This document shows positions 23,248 to 32,492 of a stretch of DNA of 64,000 nt, one piece after another. Under the pieces are notes generated by a model. It was not told the origin of the DNA. It did no database searches and saw only the letters and a program-made list of their open reading frames with translations. The number at the start of each line of letters is the position of its first letter. Position 1 is the stretch's first letter. The DNA is taken from assembly GCA_030246985.1 (NCBI GenBank), contig CP107246.1, positions 1,800,282 through 1,864,281 of the forward strand. Direction: 5' to 3'. The stretch is from Candidatus Nitricoxidivorans perseverans. Its GTDB lineage: Bacteria > Pseudomonadota > Gammaproteobacteria > Burkholderiales > Rhodocyclaceae. The position numbers and the translations under genes are program-made.

Positions 23248-25307
23248 ACGCCAAGCCCCGCACCGCGCCTCCTGCCGCGATCCCGCTCCATTCCCCCCTG
23301 TTGCGGGGCGAGCGGCGGCCGCGAGTGGCGCTGGTGGGACGGCCGCGGACGGGCAAGAGCACGATCTTCCAGGCGGCGTCCAGCGTCGCCGTCCGGCACG
23401 AGCGGCTGGCGGGAGTCGGGTCGGCCTACGAGGAGTGCATCGTCGATGTCGGCCTGGAGCAGGTCTCGCTGGTCAACCTGCCGTCCATCGGCTCGCTGCA
23501 CCGGCTTTCCGAGGCGGATCGCGTTGTCCTCATGTACCTGCTCTGGGGCGACCGCTGGCCGGTCATCGCGCGCCACGAGTCCGAACAGCCGACGGCGGCC
23601 TTCGATGCGCCCGACGTGCTGGTGCAGGTGGTCGACGCGACGGCGCTGGAACAGGATCTGGAACTCGCCCAGGAGCTTTCGCTGCTGGGCCGGCCGCTGG
23701 TCATCGCGCTGAACCGCGTCGACGAGGCGCGCGAAAAGGGCCTGTTCATCAACGTGCGGGCGCTTTCAGAGCGGCTCGGCGTCCCGGTGGTGCCCTGCGT
23801 CGCCCACATGGGCAAGGGCATCCGGGCGCTGTTCGAGGTGGTGCTCTCCGCGGCGAGGAAGAAGGTCTGCCCGCTGCCCCATCCGCCGAGCCCGCACATC
23901 GTCGAGAGCCTGCGCGTCCTCGACGCCGTGATCGCCCGGCCGGAAATCGAGGAGGCGTTCCGCGTTCCGCGCCCGCTTCTGCTCACGCAACTCGCGGAGA
24001 ACGACGACTGGTTCCTGCGAGAGATCGAGGCGCACTTTCCCGCCGCGTTGCCGGAAGTGGCGGCGGCGCGGGCGGTGGCGCAGCGCGTGCTGCCGCGCCC
24101 GCTGTCGGAGGAGCTCCACGCCGACCGCCACCACCGCGCGGCCTTGCTGTTCGAAAGCGTGAGCTGCTTGTCCGGGCCGGAGGACGCGGAACGATGGAAG
24201 CGCTGGCTGGACGAGCTGTTTCTGCATCCGCGCTGGGGCCTGATCGGCAGCCTCGCGGTGTTCGCGCTGGTGCTGTTCATGGTCTTCGAGGTCGCCGCCG
24301 TCCTGGATGGACTGACTTCCGCGCGGCTGGCGGCGTGGGCGGGGCAGTGGCAGCCGACCTCCACGGCCGGCGTGGTCGGACGCGCCGTGGCCGACGGCAT
24401 GATCGGACTCGTCGGCATCGTCGTGCCCTACATGCTGCCGCTGGTGGTCCTGCTGGTGGCGCTGGAGGAAGCGGGCATCATGCACCGCGTCGCCTTCGTC
24501 GTCGACCGGGGCTTCCACCGCATCGGCCTGCACGGCGGTGCGGCCGTGCCCTTCCTGATGGGGCTGGGCTGCAACGTGCCCGCCATTTCCGCCGCCGCGG
24601 CCGCCACGACGGGGCGCGACCGCGTCGTGGCCGCGCTGCTCATCACCTTCGTGCCGTGTTCGGCGCGCTCGGCCATCCTGCTGGCGCTGGGAGGCAAATA
24701 CCTGGGCGGGCTGGGCGTATTCGCCATCTTCATGCTGATCCTCGTCGTGATCGCCCTGCTCGGGCGGCTGCTGGCGCGGCGCTACGCCGAGGCCGCGCCG
24801 GGCATGATCCAGGAGATTCCACCCTATGCCATCCCGGCCTGGGGCGCACTCTGGCGCAACACCTGGGCGCGCACCCGCGACATCGTCACCATCGTCACGC
24901 CGCTCCTCGTGGCCGGCAGCGTGGCGCTGGCGCTGCTCAGCCACATGGGCGCGGACGCCGTCATCAACACCCTGCTGACACCCGTGACGACATGGTGGCT
25001 GGGGCTGCCGGTCGTGCTGGGCATGCCCATCCTGTTCGGCATCCTGAGGAAGGAGCTGTCGCTCCTGATGGTCTACCAGGCGCTGGGCACGCTGGACATC
25101 GCGCCGCTGCTGGACTGGGTGCAGATCGTGACGTTCCTGGTGTTCCTCACCTTCTACATTCCCTGCCTGTCCACCTTCGCCGTCATGCTGAAGACGATCG
25201 GCCGGCGCGAGGCGCTGTTCTCGGTGTCGCTGTCGGTGGGGGTGGCGCTGGCGGTCGCCGGCGCGACGCGCCTGCTGCTGGAGGTGACGCGTGGAGCGGC
25301 GGCTTGA
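23244..25307 (+). CDS. FeoB-like ferrous iron/metal transporter with degenerate G domain
   Basis: The 687-residue protein has an N-terminal G domain and a C-terminal membrane part with the FeoB gate motifs GLGCNVPAISAA and VPCSARSAI, each with the conserved cysteine. The G domain is altered: G1 reads GRPRTGKS (32-39), the G3 DxPG is replaced by NLPS (78-81), and G4 is intact (NRVD, 157-160). It is shorter than typical FeoB and has no feoA beside it. The GTG start overlaps the phoR stop (GTGA), so it is probably translated with phoBR. Iron or another divalent metal is the likely substrate, but this is inference. Confidence 0.8.
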   Translation: MNAKPRTAPPAAIPLHSPLLRGERRPRVALVGRPRTGKSTIFQAASSVAVRHERLAGVGSAYEECIVDVGLEQVSLVNLPSIGSLHRLSEADRVVLMYLLWGDRWPVIARHESEQPTAAFDAPDVLVQVVDATALEQDLELAQELSLLGRPLVIALNRVDEAREKGLFINVRALSERLGVPVVPCVAHMGKGIRALFEVVLSAARKKVCPLPHPPSPHIVESLRVLDAVIARPEIEEAFRVPRPLLLTQLAENDDWFLREIEAHFPAALPEVAAARAVAQRVLPRPLSEELHADRHHRAALLFESVSCLSGPEDAERWKRWLDELFLHPRWGLIGSLAVFALVLFMVFEVAAVLDGLTSARLAAWAGQWQPTSTAGVVGRAVADGMIGLVGIVVPYMLPLVVLLVALEEAGIMHRVAFVVDRGFHRIGLHGGAAVPFLMGLGCNVPAISAAAAATTGRDRVVAALLITFVPCSARSAILLALGGKYLGGLGVFAIFMLILVVIALLGRLLARRYAEAAPGMIQEIPPYAIPAWGALWRNTWARTRDIVTIVTPLLVAGSVALALLSHMGADAVINTLLTPVTTWWLGLPVVLGMPILFGILRKELSLLMVYQALGTLDIAPLLDWVQIVTFLVFLTFYIPCLSTFAVMLKTIGRREALFSVSLSVGVALAVAGATRLLLEVTRGAAA

Positions 25308-25410
25308 TCCATGTCATTGCCGCCCCATCGCGCCGGCGTGAGAGTAGTCCGGCCATTGCTTTGATAGTACCCTGGCGGCCATTTGGCCGTCCTTCCAACG
25401 GGAATCCGCC

Positions 25411-27411
25411 ATGAGGACCACCCTTCTCCGGAAAACTCTGCGCCTGCTGCCGCGAGCCATGCTGGCCGCATTGGCCTGCCCTGCCGCTTCGGATGCGCAA
25501 GTGCCCCTGGCGCTGGCGGATCATTCGCTGGAACAATTGATGGACATGCGCGTGGAAGTCACGTCGGCGGCGCGCAAGCCGCAGAAGCTGGAAGATTCCG
25601 CCACCGCGATTCATGTCATTACGCGGGAGGATATCCGCCGCTCGGGCATGACCAGCCTGCCCGAGGTGCTGCGCCTGGCGCCGGGCCTGCAAGTGGCCCG
25701 CCTCGACGGCGGCACCTGGGCCATCAGCAGCCGCGGCTTCAATGCCAAGAACAGCGACAACCTGCTGGTGATGCAGGACGGGCGCGTGCTGCATACACCC
25801 ACCTTCACGGGCGTGTACTGGAACGCCCAGGACATCGTGCTGGAAGACGTGGATCGGATCGAGGTGATCCGCGGCCCGGGCGGTGCGCTGTGGGGCGCGA
25901 ACGCGGTCACCGGCGTCATCAACATCGTCACCCGGCCCGCACAGGCGACCCAGGGCGGCGTGGCCAGCGGCGGCATCGGCAGCCACGAGCGCCAGGGGAT
26001 GGTGCGCCACGGCGGCAAGCTCGGCGAAACAGGCTATTACCGCATCTACGCCAAACGTGCCGACCAGGATGACTTCGAGGCGTATGCCGATATCGGTGCG
26101 CATGACCGGCGCGACATGAGCAGCGCCGGCTTCCGGACGGATTGGGAGCTTCTCGGCGGCGACTCGCTCACGGTGCAAGGCGATGTCCATGCGGGGCGCT
26201 CGAACCACACCGGCACGGCCCTCACGATTTCTCCGCCGACCAGCGCCCTCCTCGGCTATCCCATCGACCTGAGAGGCGGCAATCTGCTGGCCCGCTGGAA
26301 GCGCGCCCTGTCGGCCACCGAGGAATGGTCGCTGCAACTCTATTACGACCACTATGACCGGCGGTACTTCAATCTCGGCGAACGTCGCGACACCGTCGAC
26401 CTGGATTTCCAGCACCGGTTTCTGTGGGGCGGGCGGCACGACATCGTCTGGGGATTCGGCTACCGGCGCACGAGCGACGACATGCGCAACACCGACATCG
26501 TTTCCTACATGCCGGCGCGTCGCACGGACAGCGTCGCCAGCGCCTTCGTCCAGGATGAGGTTGCGCTGGACGGGGACAAGCTCCACCTGATCCTGGGATC
26601 CAAGTTCGAGCACAACGACTACACCGGCACGGAGGTCCAGCCCAACCTGCGCCTGCGCTGGAAGCCCGACAAACGGAGCATGGCCTGGACGGCGGTGTCG
26701 CGCGCCGTGCATACGCCGTCCCGCACCGATACGGATGGCCGGGTGGTCTCCACGGTTGTTCCGGCTGGCCCGAGCGTCTATCGGCTCCAGGGGGGGCAGT
26801 CGGCTCAATCCGAGCACGTGGACTCCCTGGAAGCCGGCTGGCGCGCCTGGCCCACCGAGCGGCTGCAGATGGATGTCGCCGCCTTTTACAGCAGGCATCG
26901 CAACCTCACGACCATCGAGCGCGAGGCAAGCTTTCCCGAGGCCGGATATACGGTCTATCCCCTGGTATTCCACAACAAGGCGAAGGCGACGACCCGCGGG
27001 CTGGAGTTGAGCGGAAGCTGGCGGCCCGCCGACCGTTGGCAGTTCAAGGCCAGCCATACATGGCTCTCGATGAACATCCGCCGCGATGTGGACAGCACCG
27101 ACACCTCGATCGAGGGCGAAGAGGGGCGTTCGCCGAGGAGCCAGTTCCAGTTCCACGCCTTCCATTCGCTTTCCGCCCGGGTCGACGTGGGCGCCTCGCT
27201 CTACTATACGGACGAGCTGCCCAGCCTGGAAATCCCCGCCCATGCCCGCCTTGACGCACGCATCGCGTGGCGGGCGCAACGCGACCTGGAACTTGTCCTG
27301 ATAGCGCGCAACCTGCTCGATCCCGTCCACCCGGAATTCACCAATACCGCCGGGCCGCGCACCACGGAAGTTCCCCGTAGCCTCATCGCCACGGCGACAT
27401 GGCGATTTTGA
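25411..27411 (+). CDS. TonB-dependent outer-membrane receptor
   Basis: The 666-residue product has a signal peptide, a plug domain (about 45-165) with the motifs VEVTSAARKPQKLED, VLRLAPGLQVARLDGG and VDRIEVIRGPGGALWGANA, and a C-terminal beta-barrel ending in the aromatic residue of ATWRF. The substrate cannot be told from sequence. The gene overlaps a YfiR-like gene and is followed by a GGDEF-EAL gene, an arrangement seen in other proteobacteria where the receptor may be linked to c-di-GMP signalling. Confidence 0.92.
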   Translation: MRTTLLRKTLRLLPRAMLAALACPAASDAQVPLALADHSLEQLMDMRVEVTSAARKPQKLEDSATAIHVITREDIRRSGMTSLPEVLRLAPGLQVARLDGGTWAISSRGFNAKNSDNLLVMQDGRVLHTPTFTGVYWNAQDIVLEDVDRIEVIRGPGGALWGANAVTGVINIVTRPAQATQGGVASGGIGSHERQGMVRHGGKLGETGYYRIYAKRADQDDFEAYADIGAHDRRDMSSAGFRTDWELLGGDSLTVQGDVHAGRSNHTGTALTISPPTSALLGYPIDLRGGNLLARWKRALSATEEWSLQLYYDHYDRRYFNLGERRDTVDLDFQHRFLWGGRHDIVWGFGYRRTSDDMRNTDIVSYMPARRTDSVASAFVQDEVALDGDKLHLILGSKFEHNDYTGTEVQPNLRLRWKPDKRSMAWTAVSRAVHTPSRTDTDGRVVSTVVPAGPSVYRLQGGQSAQSEHVDSLEAGWRAWPTERLQMDVAAFYSRHRNLTTIEREASFPEAGYTVYPLVFHNKAKATTRGLELSGSWRPADRWQFKASHTWLSMNIRRDVDSTDTSIEGEEGRSPRSQFQFHAFHSLSARVDVGASLYYTDELPSLEIPAHARLDARIAWRAQRDLELVLIARNLLDPVHPEFTNTAGPRTTEVPRSLIATATWRF

Positions 27412-27929
27412 AAAAGGCGGCCGCATTCACCCGGCGGCTGGCTGCCGCCTTGCCGTTGCTGGCACTGGCGCCTGCGCACGCCGGCCCGTCCGAATACGAG
27501 ATCAAGGCCGCGTTCATCTACCAGATCGCCCGGCTCGTCGAGTGGCCGGCGAACGTCGGCGTGCCGATGCGCCTTTGCATCCTCGGCGACGACCCGTTCG
27601 GCGCGGCGCTCGATTCGATCCGCGGCCGGCCGGTGGGCGCGCGCAGCCTTGAGGTGGCGCTGCCGGGCGCCGGCGTACCGCTGCATGAGTGCGCCCTGTT
27701 GTTCGTCGCCGCGCCGGCCGAAAAGTCCCTCGACCGCGTCGTTGCGCTGTCGCGCGGCGCGGGAATGTTGACCATCGGCGACACGGAAGGATTCGCCCAG
27801 CGCGGCGCGATGGTCAATTTCTTCCTGGACGGCGACAAGGTGCGCTTCGAGATCAACCGCAATGCCGTCCGGCAGGGCGGCCTGAGGATCAGCTCGAAGC
27901 TTCTGTCCCTCGCGAGGCTCGTGGATTGA
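27399..27929 (+). CDS. YfiR-family (DUF4154) periplasmic protein
   Basis: The 176-residue product has a signal peptide (cleavage near PAHA-G) and a DUF4154/YfiR core: YEIKAAFIYQIARLVEWP, LCILGDDPFG and the C-terminal VRFEINRNAVRQGGLRISSKLL. YfiR-type proteins restrain a membrane diguanylate cyclase from the periplasm. The gene overlaps the TonB receptor end by 13 bp, and its stop overlaps the TTG of the next gene, which encodes just such a cyclase. Confidence 0.9.
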   Translation: MAILKKAAAFTRRLAAALPLLALAPAHAGPSEYEIKAAFIYQIARLVEWPANVGVPMRLCILGDDPFGAALDSIRGRPVGARSLEVALPGAGVPLHECALLFVAAPAEKSLDRVVALSRGAGMLTIGDTEGFAQRGAMVNFFLDGDKVRFEINRNAVRQGGLRISSKLLSLARLVD

Positions 27930-30418
27930 CCGCCGAGCGCCGCCCCATCAAGCATAGATTGATGCTGATCGGCCTCGCCACCAATGGCGTGGCGGTCATC
28001 CTGCTCAGCATCGTCTTCAGCGTCGGGGAATGGCTGGACCACAGGGGCCAGGCCGTGACCACCCTGGCGGTGCATGCCGGCGTGATCGCCGACAACGTTG
28101 CCCCGGCCCTGGTGTTCGGGGACGAAAAAAGCGCGGGCGAAGTGCTGGAGCGGCTTGGCAAGGAGCCCACCCTCGTCCATGCGGAATTGCGGGACATGGC
28201 CGGCGCCGTCGTGGCGCGATTCAATCGCGCCGGGCGCTACAAACCGCCGCCTGCCCTGCCGGCGCCGGATGGGCATCTGTTTTTCGCCGACCGGCTGGAG
28301 TATGCCAAAAGCGTGGCGCATCTGGGCGAGCCGGTCGGCATTCTGACGCTGCAATCCGACTTGAGCCCCGTCTATGTCGAGATGCTGAGGAAGCTGCTGC
28401 TGATCGTCATTGCCATGGCGGCCTCCCTGACGTCCGCGGTTTTCCTATTCGCACGCTTCCAGAAATCCATCAGCGATCCCATCCGCGACCTGGCGGCGGC
28501 GATGACGCGCGTGACGCGCCAGAGCGACTACTCGACGCATGTACCGGTTCAGGGCCGGGACGAAATCGGCGCACTGGCCGAAAATTTCAACGCGATGATC
28601 GCCGCCGTCCGAGAAAGGGAGGCCGCGCTCGTGGAACATCGGGAGGGTCTCGAGAACACGGTGAGGCAGCGCACCGAGGAACTGAACGCGCTCAACGAAT
28701 CCCTGACGCACCAGGTCCTGGAGATGCAGCTTGCGGAAACGGTGTTCAACGCCTCGTCGAACGCCATCATCATCACGAACGCCGAAAATCGCATCGTCGC
28801 CGTCAATGCCGCCTTCTGCAAGATCACCGGCTACAGCGAGGCCGAGGTCGTCGGACAGGCCCCTTCGATCCTGAGCTCTGGCCGCCATGACGCGGGGTTT
28901 TACCGGGCCATGTGGCAGACGCTGCTGGAAACCGGCCGATGGGACGGCGAAATCTGGAACCGGCGCAAGAACGGCGATCCCTATGCGGAGTGGTTGACCA
29001 TCAACACCGTGAAAAACAGCCGCGGCGAAAATACCCATTTCGTCGCGATCTTTTCGGACATCACCCAGCGCAAGGCCGCGGAGGATGAAATCAGGCATCT
29101 GGCCTTCTACGATCCGCTCACGCGCCTGCCCAACCGGCGGCTGCTGCTCGACCGGCTCGGCCAGGCCATGGCTTCCTCCGTCCGCAGCGGGCGTCAGGGT
29201 GCGCTGCTGTTCATCGACCTCGACAACTTCAAGATGCTCAATGACACGCTTGGCCACGACATGGGTGACCGCTTGCTCCAGCAGGTGGCCGACCGCCTCG
29301 TGGGATGCGTGCGCGAGGGCGATTCGGTGGCGCGACTGGGCGGAGACGAGTTTGTCGTGATGCTCGAGGATCTGAGCGGGAACTCCGACGAGGCCGCCGC
29401 GCAGGCCGAAACCGTCGGCGAAAAAATCCTCGCGACCCTCAACCGTACCTACGAGCTGTCCGGCCGCGAATACCACGGCACGCCCAGCATCGGCATCGCG
29501 CTGTTCGGCAAACAGCGGCAATCGATGGACGACCTGCTCAAGCACGCCGACCTCGCCATGTACCAGGCCAAGGCGGCTGGCCGCAACGCCCTGCGCTTCT
29601 TCGATCCGAGAATGCAGGCCGCGGTCACCGCGCGCTCCCGCATGGAGGCCGGCCTGCGCCAGGCGTTGCGCGAGGAACATTTCCTCCTTTTCTACCAGCC
29701 TCAGATAGACGGGACGGGCCGCATGGCGGGCGCGGAGGCGCTGATCCGTTGGCGCCATCCGGTGCATGGCCTGGTGATGCCCGACCGGTTCATTCCCATC
29801 GCGGAGGAGTCCGGCCTCATCGTGCCCATCGGCGAGTGGGTGCTGCGCGAGGTCTGTCGGCAGGTGCGGGCTTGGCGCACGGCCGGGCTGCCGCCCTTCT
29901 TCATCGCCGTGAACCTCTCGGCGCGGCAGTTTGCCCAGGAGCGCCTGGCCGAGCGCATCTGCGGCATCCTGGCGGAAATGGACGTTGAACCGGCCGCCAT
30001 CGAGCTGGAAATCACGGAGAGCACGGTGATGGACCGCGCCGACAACGCCGCCGCCGTGCTGCGCGACCTGCACGAGCGGGGCTTCCGCATCGCCATCGAC
30101 GACTTCGGCACCGGCTATTCGTCGCTGGGCTACCTCAAGCGGTTCCCGGTGGACAAGCTCAAGATCGACCGTTCCTTCGTGATGGACATTCCCGGCGACG
30201 CCAACGACGCCGCCATAGCCTCGGCCATCATCCAAATGGCGAAGATCCTGGGGCTCGAGGTCGTGGCCGAGGGTGTGGAAACCGACGCCCAGCACGAATT
30301 TCTGCGGACACAGGGCTGTGCGTTCCAGCAAGGCTTCCGGTATTCACGCCCGCTCGACGTGGCGGCCTTCGAGTCGTTCCTGCGCGCGAACGCCGCTCAG
30401 CCGCCGGCTGCCTCGTAG
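27926..30418 (+). CDS. membrane CHASE-type/HAMP-PAS-GGDEF-EAL protein (YfiN-like sensor)
   Basis: The 830-residue product has an N-terminal membrane helix, a periplasmic sensor of about 110 residues resembling the YfiN/CHASE8 type (VAPALVFGDEKSAGEVLERL), a second helix, HAMP (about 180-230), a coiled coil, PAS (about 265-375), GGDEF and EAL domains. Both catalytic motifs are intact (ARLGGDEF; AEALIRW), so it could make and degrade c-di-GMP. The TTG at 27926 overlaps the yfiR-like stop; the ATG at 27962 is an alternative. The YfiR-like protein encoded just before is its likely regulator. Confidence 0.9.
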   Translation: MTAERRPIKHRLMLIGLATNGVAVILLSIVFSVGEWLDHRGQAVTTLAVHAGVIADNVAPALVFGDEKSAGEVLERLGKEPTLVHAELRDMAGAVVARFNRAGRYKPPPALPAPDGHLFFADRLEYAKSVAHLGEPVGILTLQSDLSPVYVEMLRKLLLIVIAMAASLTSAVFLFARFQKSISDPIRDLAAAMTRVTRQSDYSTHVPVQGRDEIGALAENFNAMIAAVREREAALVEHREGLENTVRQRTEELNALNESLTHQVLEMQLAETVFNASSNAIIITNAENRIVAVNAAFCKITGYSEAEVVGQAPSILSSGRHDAGFYRAMWQTLLETGRWDGEIWNRRKNGDPYAEWLTINTVKNSRGENTHFVAIFSDITQRKAAEDEIRHLAFYDPLTRLPNRRLLLDRLGQAMASSVRSGRQGALLFIDLDNFKMLNDTLGHDMGDRLLQQVADRLVGCVREGDSVARLGGDEFVVMLEDLSGNSDEAAAQAETVGEKILATLNRTYELSGREYHGTPSIGIALFGKQRQSMDDLLKHADLAMYQAKAAGRNALRFFDPRMQAAVTARSRMEAGLRQALREEHFLLFYQPQIDGTGRMAGAEALIRWRHPVHGLVMPDRFIPIAEESGLIVPIGEWVLREVCRQVRAWRTAGLPPFFIAVNLSARQFAQERLAERICGILAEMDVEPAAIELEITESTVMDRADNAAAVLRDLHERGFRIAIDDFGTGYSSLGYLKRFPVDKLKIDRSFVMDIPGDANDAAIASAIIQMAKILGLEVVAEGVETDAQHEFLRTQGCAFQQGFRYSRPLDVAAFESFLRANAAQPPAAS

Positions 30419-32034
30419 AACGCCCGGTCGAAATCGCCGCCGCGGTCGACCAGACGCGTCAGGCGGATCTGCCGTCCCTGGTCGGTGAATACCTCCAGCA
30501 CCCGTCCCAGCTTGAACCAGCCGGAAGGAATGATGACGCTGGCCGGCTCGTCGAGGGCGGCGATGGCCGGCAGCAGGAAGGCCTGGTGGTACTTCTCGTT
30601 GACGGCGGCCAGCCCGGTGTTGCGGATGGCCACCGGTTCCGGTCGGCCGGGAAAGATGTGGATGCCGGCATGCAGGATTTCCCCCTTGCCCACCATGGCC
30701 CAGCGCACACAGCCGAGCAGCAGACCCTGGGCGTCGCCGGGCCGCACGGCCGCCAGCAGGCCGGCGCCGACGCGCGCGCCGGCCTGCTTCAGGGGCCGCG
30801 TCGCATGCAGGCCGGTAGCGGATTCGTCGTGCATGCGCCACTCTTCCTCCAGACGCCATTCCTCGAGCCGGTAGCCCTGCTGCCTGCTGAAATCGTCCTG
30901 ATGACGGGTGGACACGCGGCCGAATGTGGCGATTTCCTCGCGCTCGCGCCGCAACATATCCATGTCGGCATGGCCGGGCTGCCTGAAGGGTTTGCGTTCG
31001 GAAAGGTAGTAATGGGCCGCCTCGACGCCGCAAATGAATGCGCAGCCGCCGCCGACCGGACGCCGCTCGTGGCAGCGGACGGCGCCGCCCTTGCACCAGC
31101 GCAGGTATACCTGCTTCAGCAGATGGTCGCAGGCCGGCTGCAGGCAATCCTCGCCCAGGTGGAGTTCGGCCGGCGTCTTGCCCTGTTCGAGCAGCACCAG
31201 CCGCTTTTTCAGGCTGCGGCGCAGCCCGGCGGTTTCCAGCCAGCGCGCCGACTCTCCCGCGCGCGGACGGTAGCTTGCCGGCTCGTCCGCGGAAAGATCC
31301 ACGCAGAGCGGGATGGCCTGGGTGGAGGGCGTCGGCGGCGCGGCGAGCACGGCCACCTTCATTGCGAACCGGTTCGCCCAGCGGGCTACCCAGGCGAGCT
31401 GGCGCAAGGGCAGTTCGTACGGGCTGGCCGCGTGCAGCAGCAGCGTTTCGACGTAGGCGGAGCGCGGGTTGCCGCGGTTCCTGCCCAGTCGCGGGACGTC
31501 CTCGACCGCCTGCTCGGTGACGGCGATCTGCTCGGCGGTGGCATAAAGTTGGTGCACCACCTGCCAATGGTCGGCGTCGGGCTGGCGCCCGCCGCGATAG
31601 GCGTCCAGCTGGCTGGCGGCCAGGGTGGCCAGCGCCCGCTCGATGACCTGGGCCGCGCGCGGACGGATCACGGCGTCGCCGGCCAGACAGCTTTCCAGGC
31701 AGCGCAGGTAACCGCCGGTCAGGGCATGCCAGAGGGTGCGGCAGGAATCGAAGGCCGCCTGCTCGGGTGGCGTCAGGGGCAGGGGCTTGCCGGCGAACTT
31801 GCGGATGCTTTCTTCCTGGACGGAAATGAGAGGCTCGCGCAGCAGTTCGAGGATGGCCAGCCGCTCGGCGGCGGGCAGGTGGAAGCGGTTCAGCAGGTTC
31901 AGTTGGCGCAGCAGCAACGCCTGCGCCTGGATCGTATTGGAAAGCGGCGTGCCTTCCAGCCAGGCGCGGCATTCCCCGACGCTGGTGAAGGCGGGCGGCT
32001 GGTCGGCGCTTGTCGGAGGCATGGCGAGGGCCAT
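30397..32034 (-). CDS. uncharacterised 545-residue protein, possible PilZ-like C-terminus
   Basis: No signal peptide or membrane segment is evident. The N-terminal two thirds is mostly helical with many Leu/Ala/Arg. A Cys/His-containing block lies in the middle (CKGGAVRCHERRPVGGGCAF). The last third has beta-rich segments (LLGCVRWAMVGKGEILHAGI, VIIPSGWFKLGRVLEV) that recall atypical PilZ domains. If so it may read c-di-GMP, which would fit the GGDEF-EAL gene that converges on it with a 22-bp overlap. This is a weak inference. The ATG at 32034 is better spaced from AGGAG than the GTG at 32037. Confidence 0.6.
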   Translation of the reverse strand: MALAMPPTSADQPPAFTSVGECRAWLEGTPLSNTIQAQALLLRQLNLLNRFHLPAAERLAILELLREPLISVQEESIRKFAGKPLPLTPPEQAAFDSCRTLWHALTGGYLRCLESCLAGDAVIRPRAAQVIERALATLAASQLDAYRGGRQPDADHWQVVHQLYATAEQIAVTEQAVEDVPRLGRNRGNPRSAYVETLLLHAASPYELPLRQLAWVARWANRFAMKVAVLAAPPTPSTQAIPLCVDLSADEPASYRPRAGESARWLETAGLRRSLKKRLVLLEQGKTPAELHLGEDCLQPACDHLLKQVYLRWCKGGAVRCHERRPVGGGCAFICGVEAAHYYLSERKPFRQPGHADMDMLRREREEIATFGRVSTRHQDDFSRQQGYRLEEWRLEEEWRMHDESATGLHATRPLKQAGARVGAGLLAAVRPGDAQGLLLGCVRWAMVGKGEILHAGIHIFPGRPEPVAIRNTGLAAVNEKYHQAFLLPAIAALDEPASVIIPSGWFKLGRVLEVFTDQGRQIRLTRLVDRGGDFDRAFYEAAGG

Positions 32035-32043
32035 CACTTCTCC

Positions 32044-32472
32044 TCACGTTTCTCCGGCCATGGCCGAGGCGATCGCGGCGTGCAGCGCCGCAGTGTCCGG
32101 GGGGGCATGGCGGGCCGCGGCCGCGCGCTTCGGCTGCGCCCATACGGGCGCCGGAAAATGGCTGTCATCCGTCCAGCGGGGGATCACGTGCCAGTGCAGA
32201 TGCGGCACGACGTTGCCGAGGCTGGCGAGGTTGATCTTGTCGGGCTTCGCCAGCGCGCGCAAGGCCGCCTCGACGGCGAAGACGACATTCATCAGATGCC
32301 GGCGCTCCGTGGCCGGCAGGTCGGACATTTCGCCGACGTGGGCGTGCCAGACGACGCGGCAGAAGCCGGGAAACGCCGCGCCCTCGGCGCCGCCGACCCG
32401 GATAACGCGGCACAGGCCGTCCTTCCAGACCACCTCGCCGCCCGGCGTTTGGCAAAGTTCGCAGTCGTCCAT
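32044..32472 (-). CDS. HIT-family hydrolase
   Basis: The 142-residue product has the histidine-triad motif HLHWHVIPRW and an N-terminal CELC pair (residues 4-7) that may bind zinc. HIT proteins hydrolyse or transfer nucleotide phosphoramidates and related substrates. The substrate here is not known. It lies 9 bp upstream of the uncharacterised 545-residue gene, so the two are probably co-transcribed. Confidence 0.92.
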   Translation of the reverse strand: MDDCELCQTPGGEVVWKDGLCRVIRVGGAEGAAFPGFCRVVWHAHVGEMSDLPATERRHLMNVVFAVEAALRALAKPDKINLASLGNVVPHLHWHVIPRWTDDSHFPAPVWAQPKRAAAARHAPPDTAALHAAIASAMAGET

Positions 32473-32492
32473 GCGGTCAGGATAACCCCAAT

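Noticed and set aside
25308-25410. Cobalamin or other riboswitch before the TonB receptor
   Set aside because: The gap is only 103 bp and shows just a weak 7-bp hairpin (25374-25391), too short for a cobalamin element.
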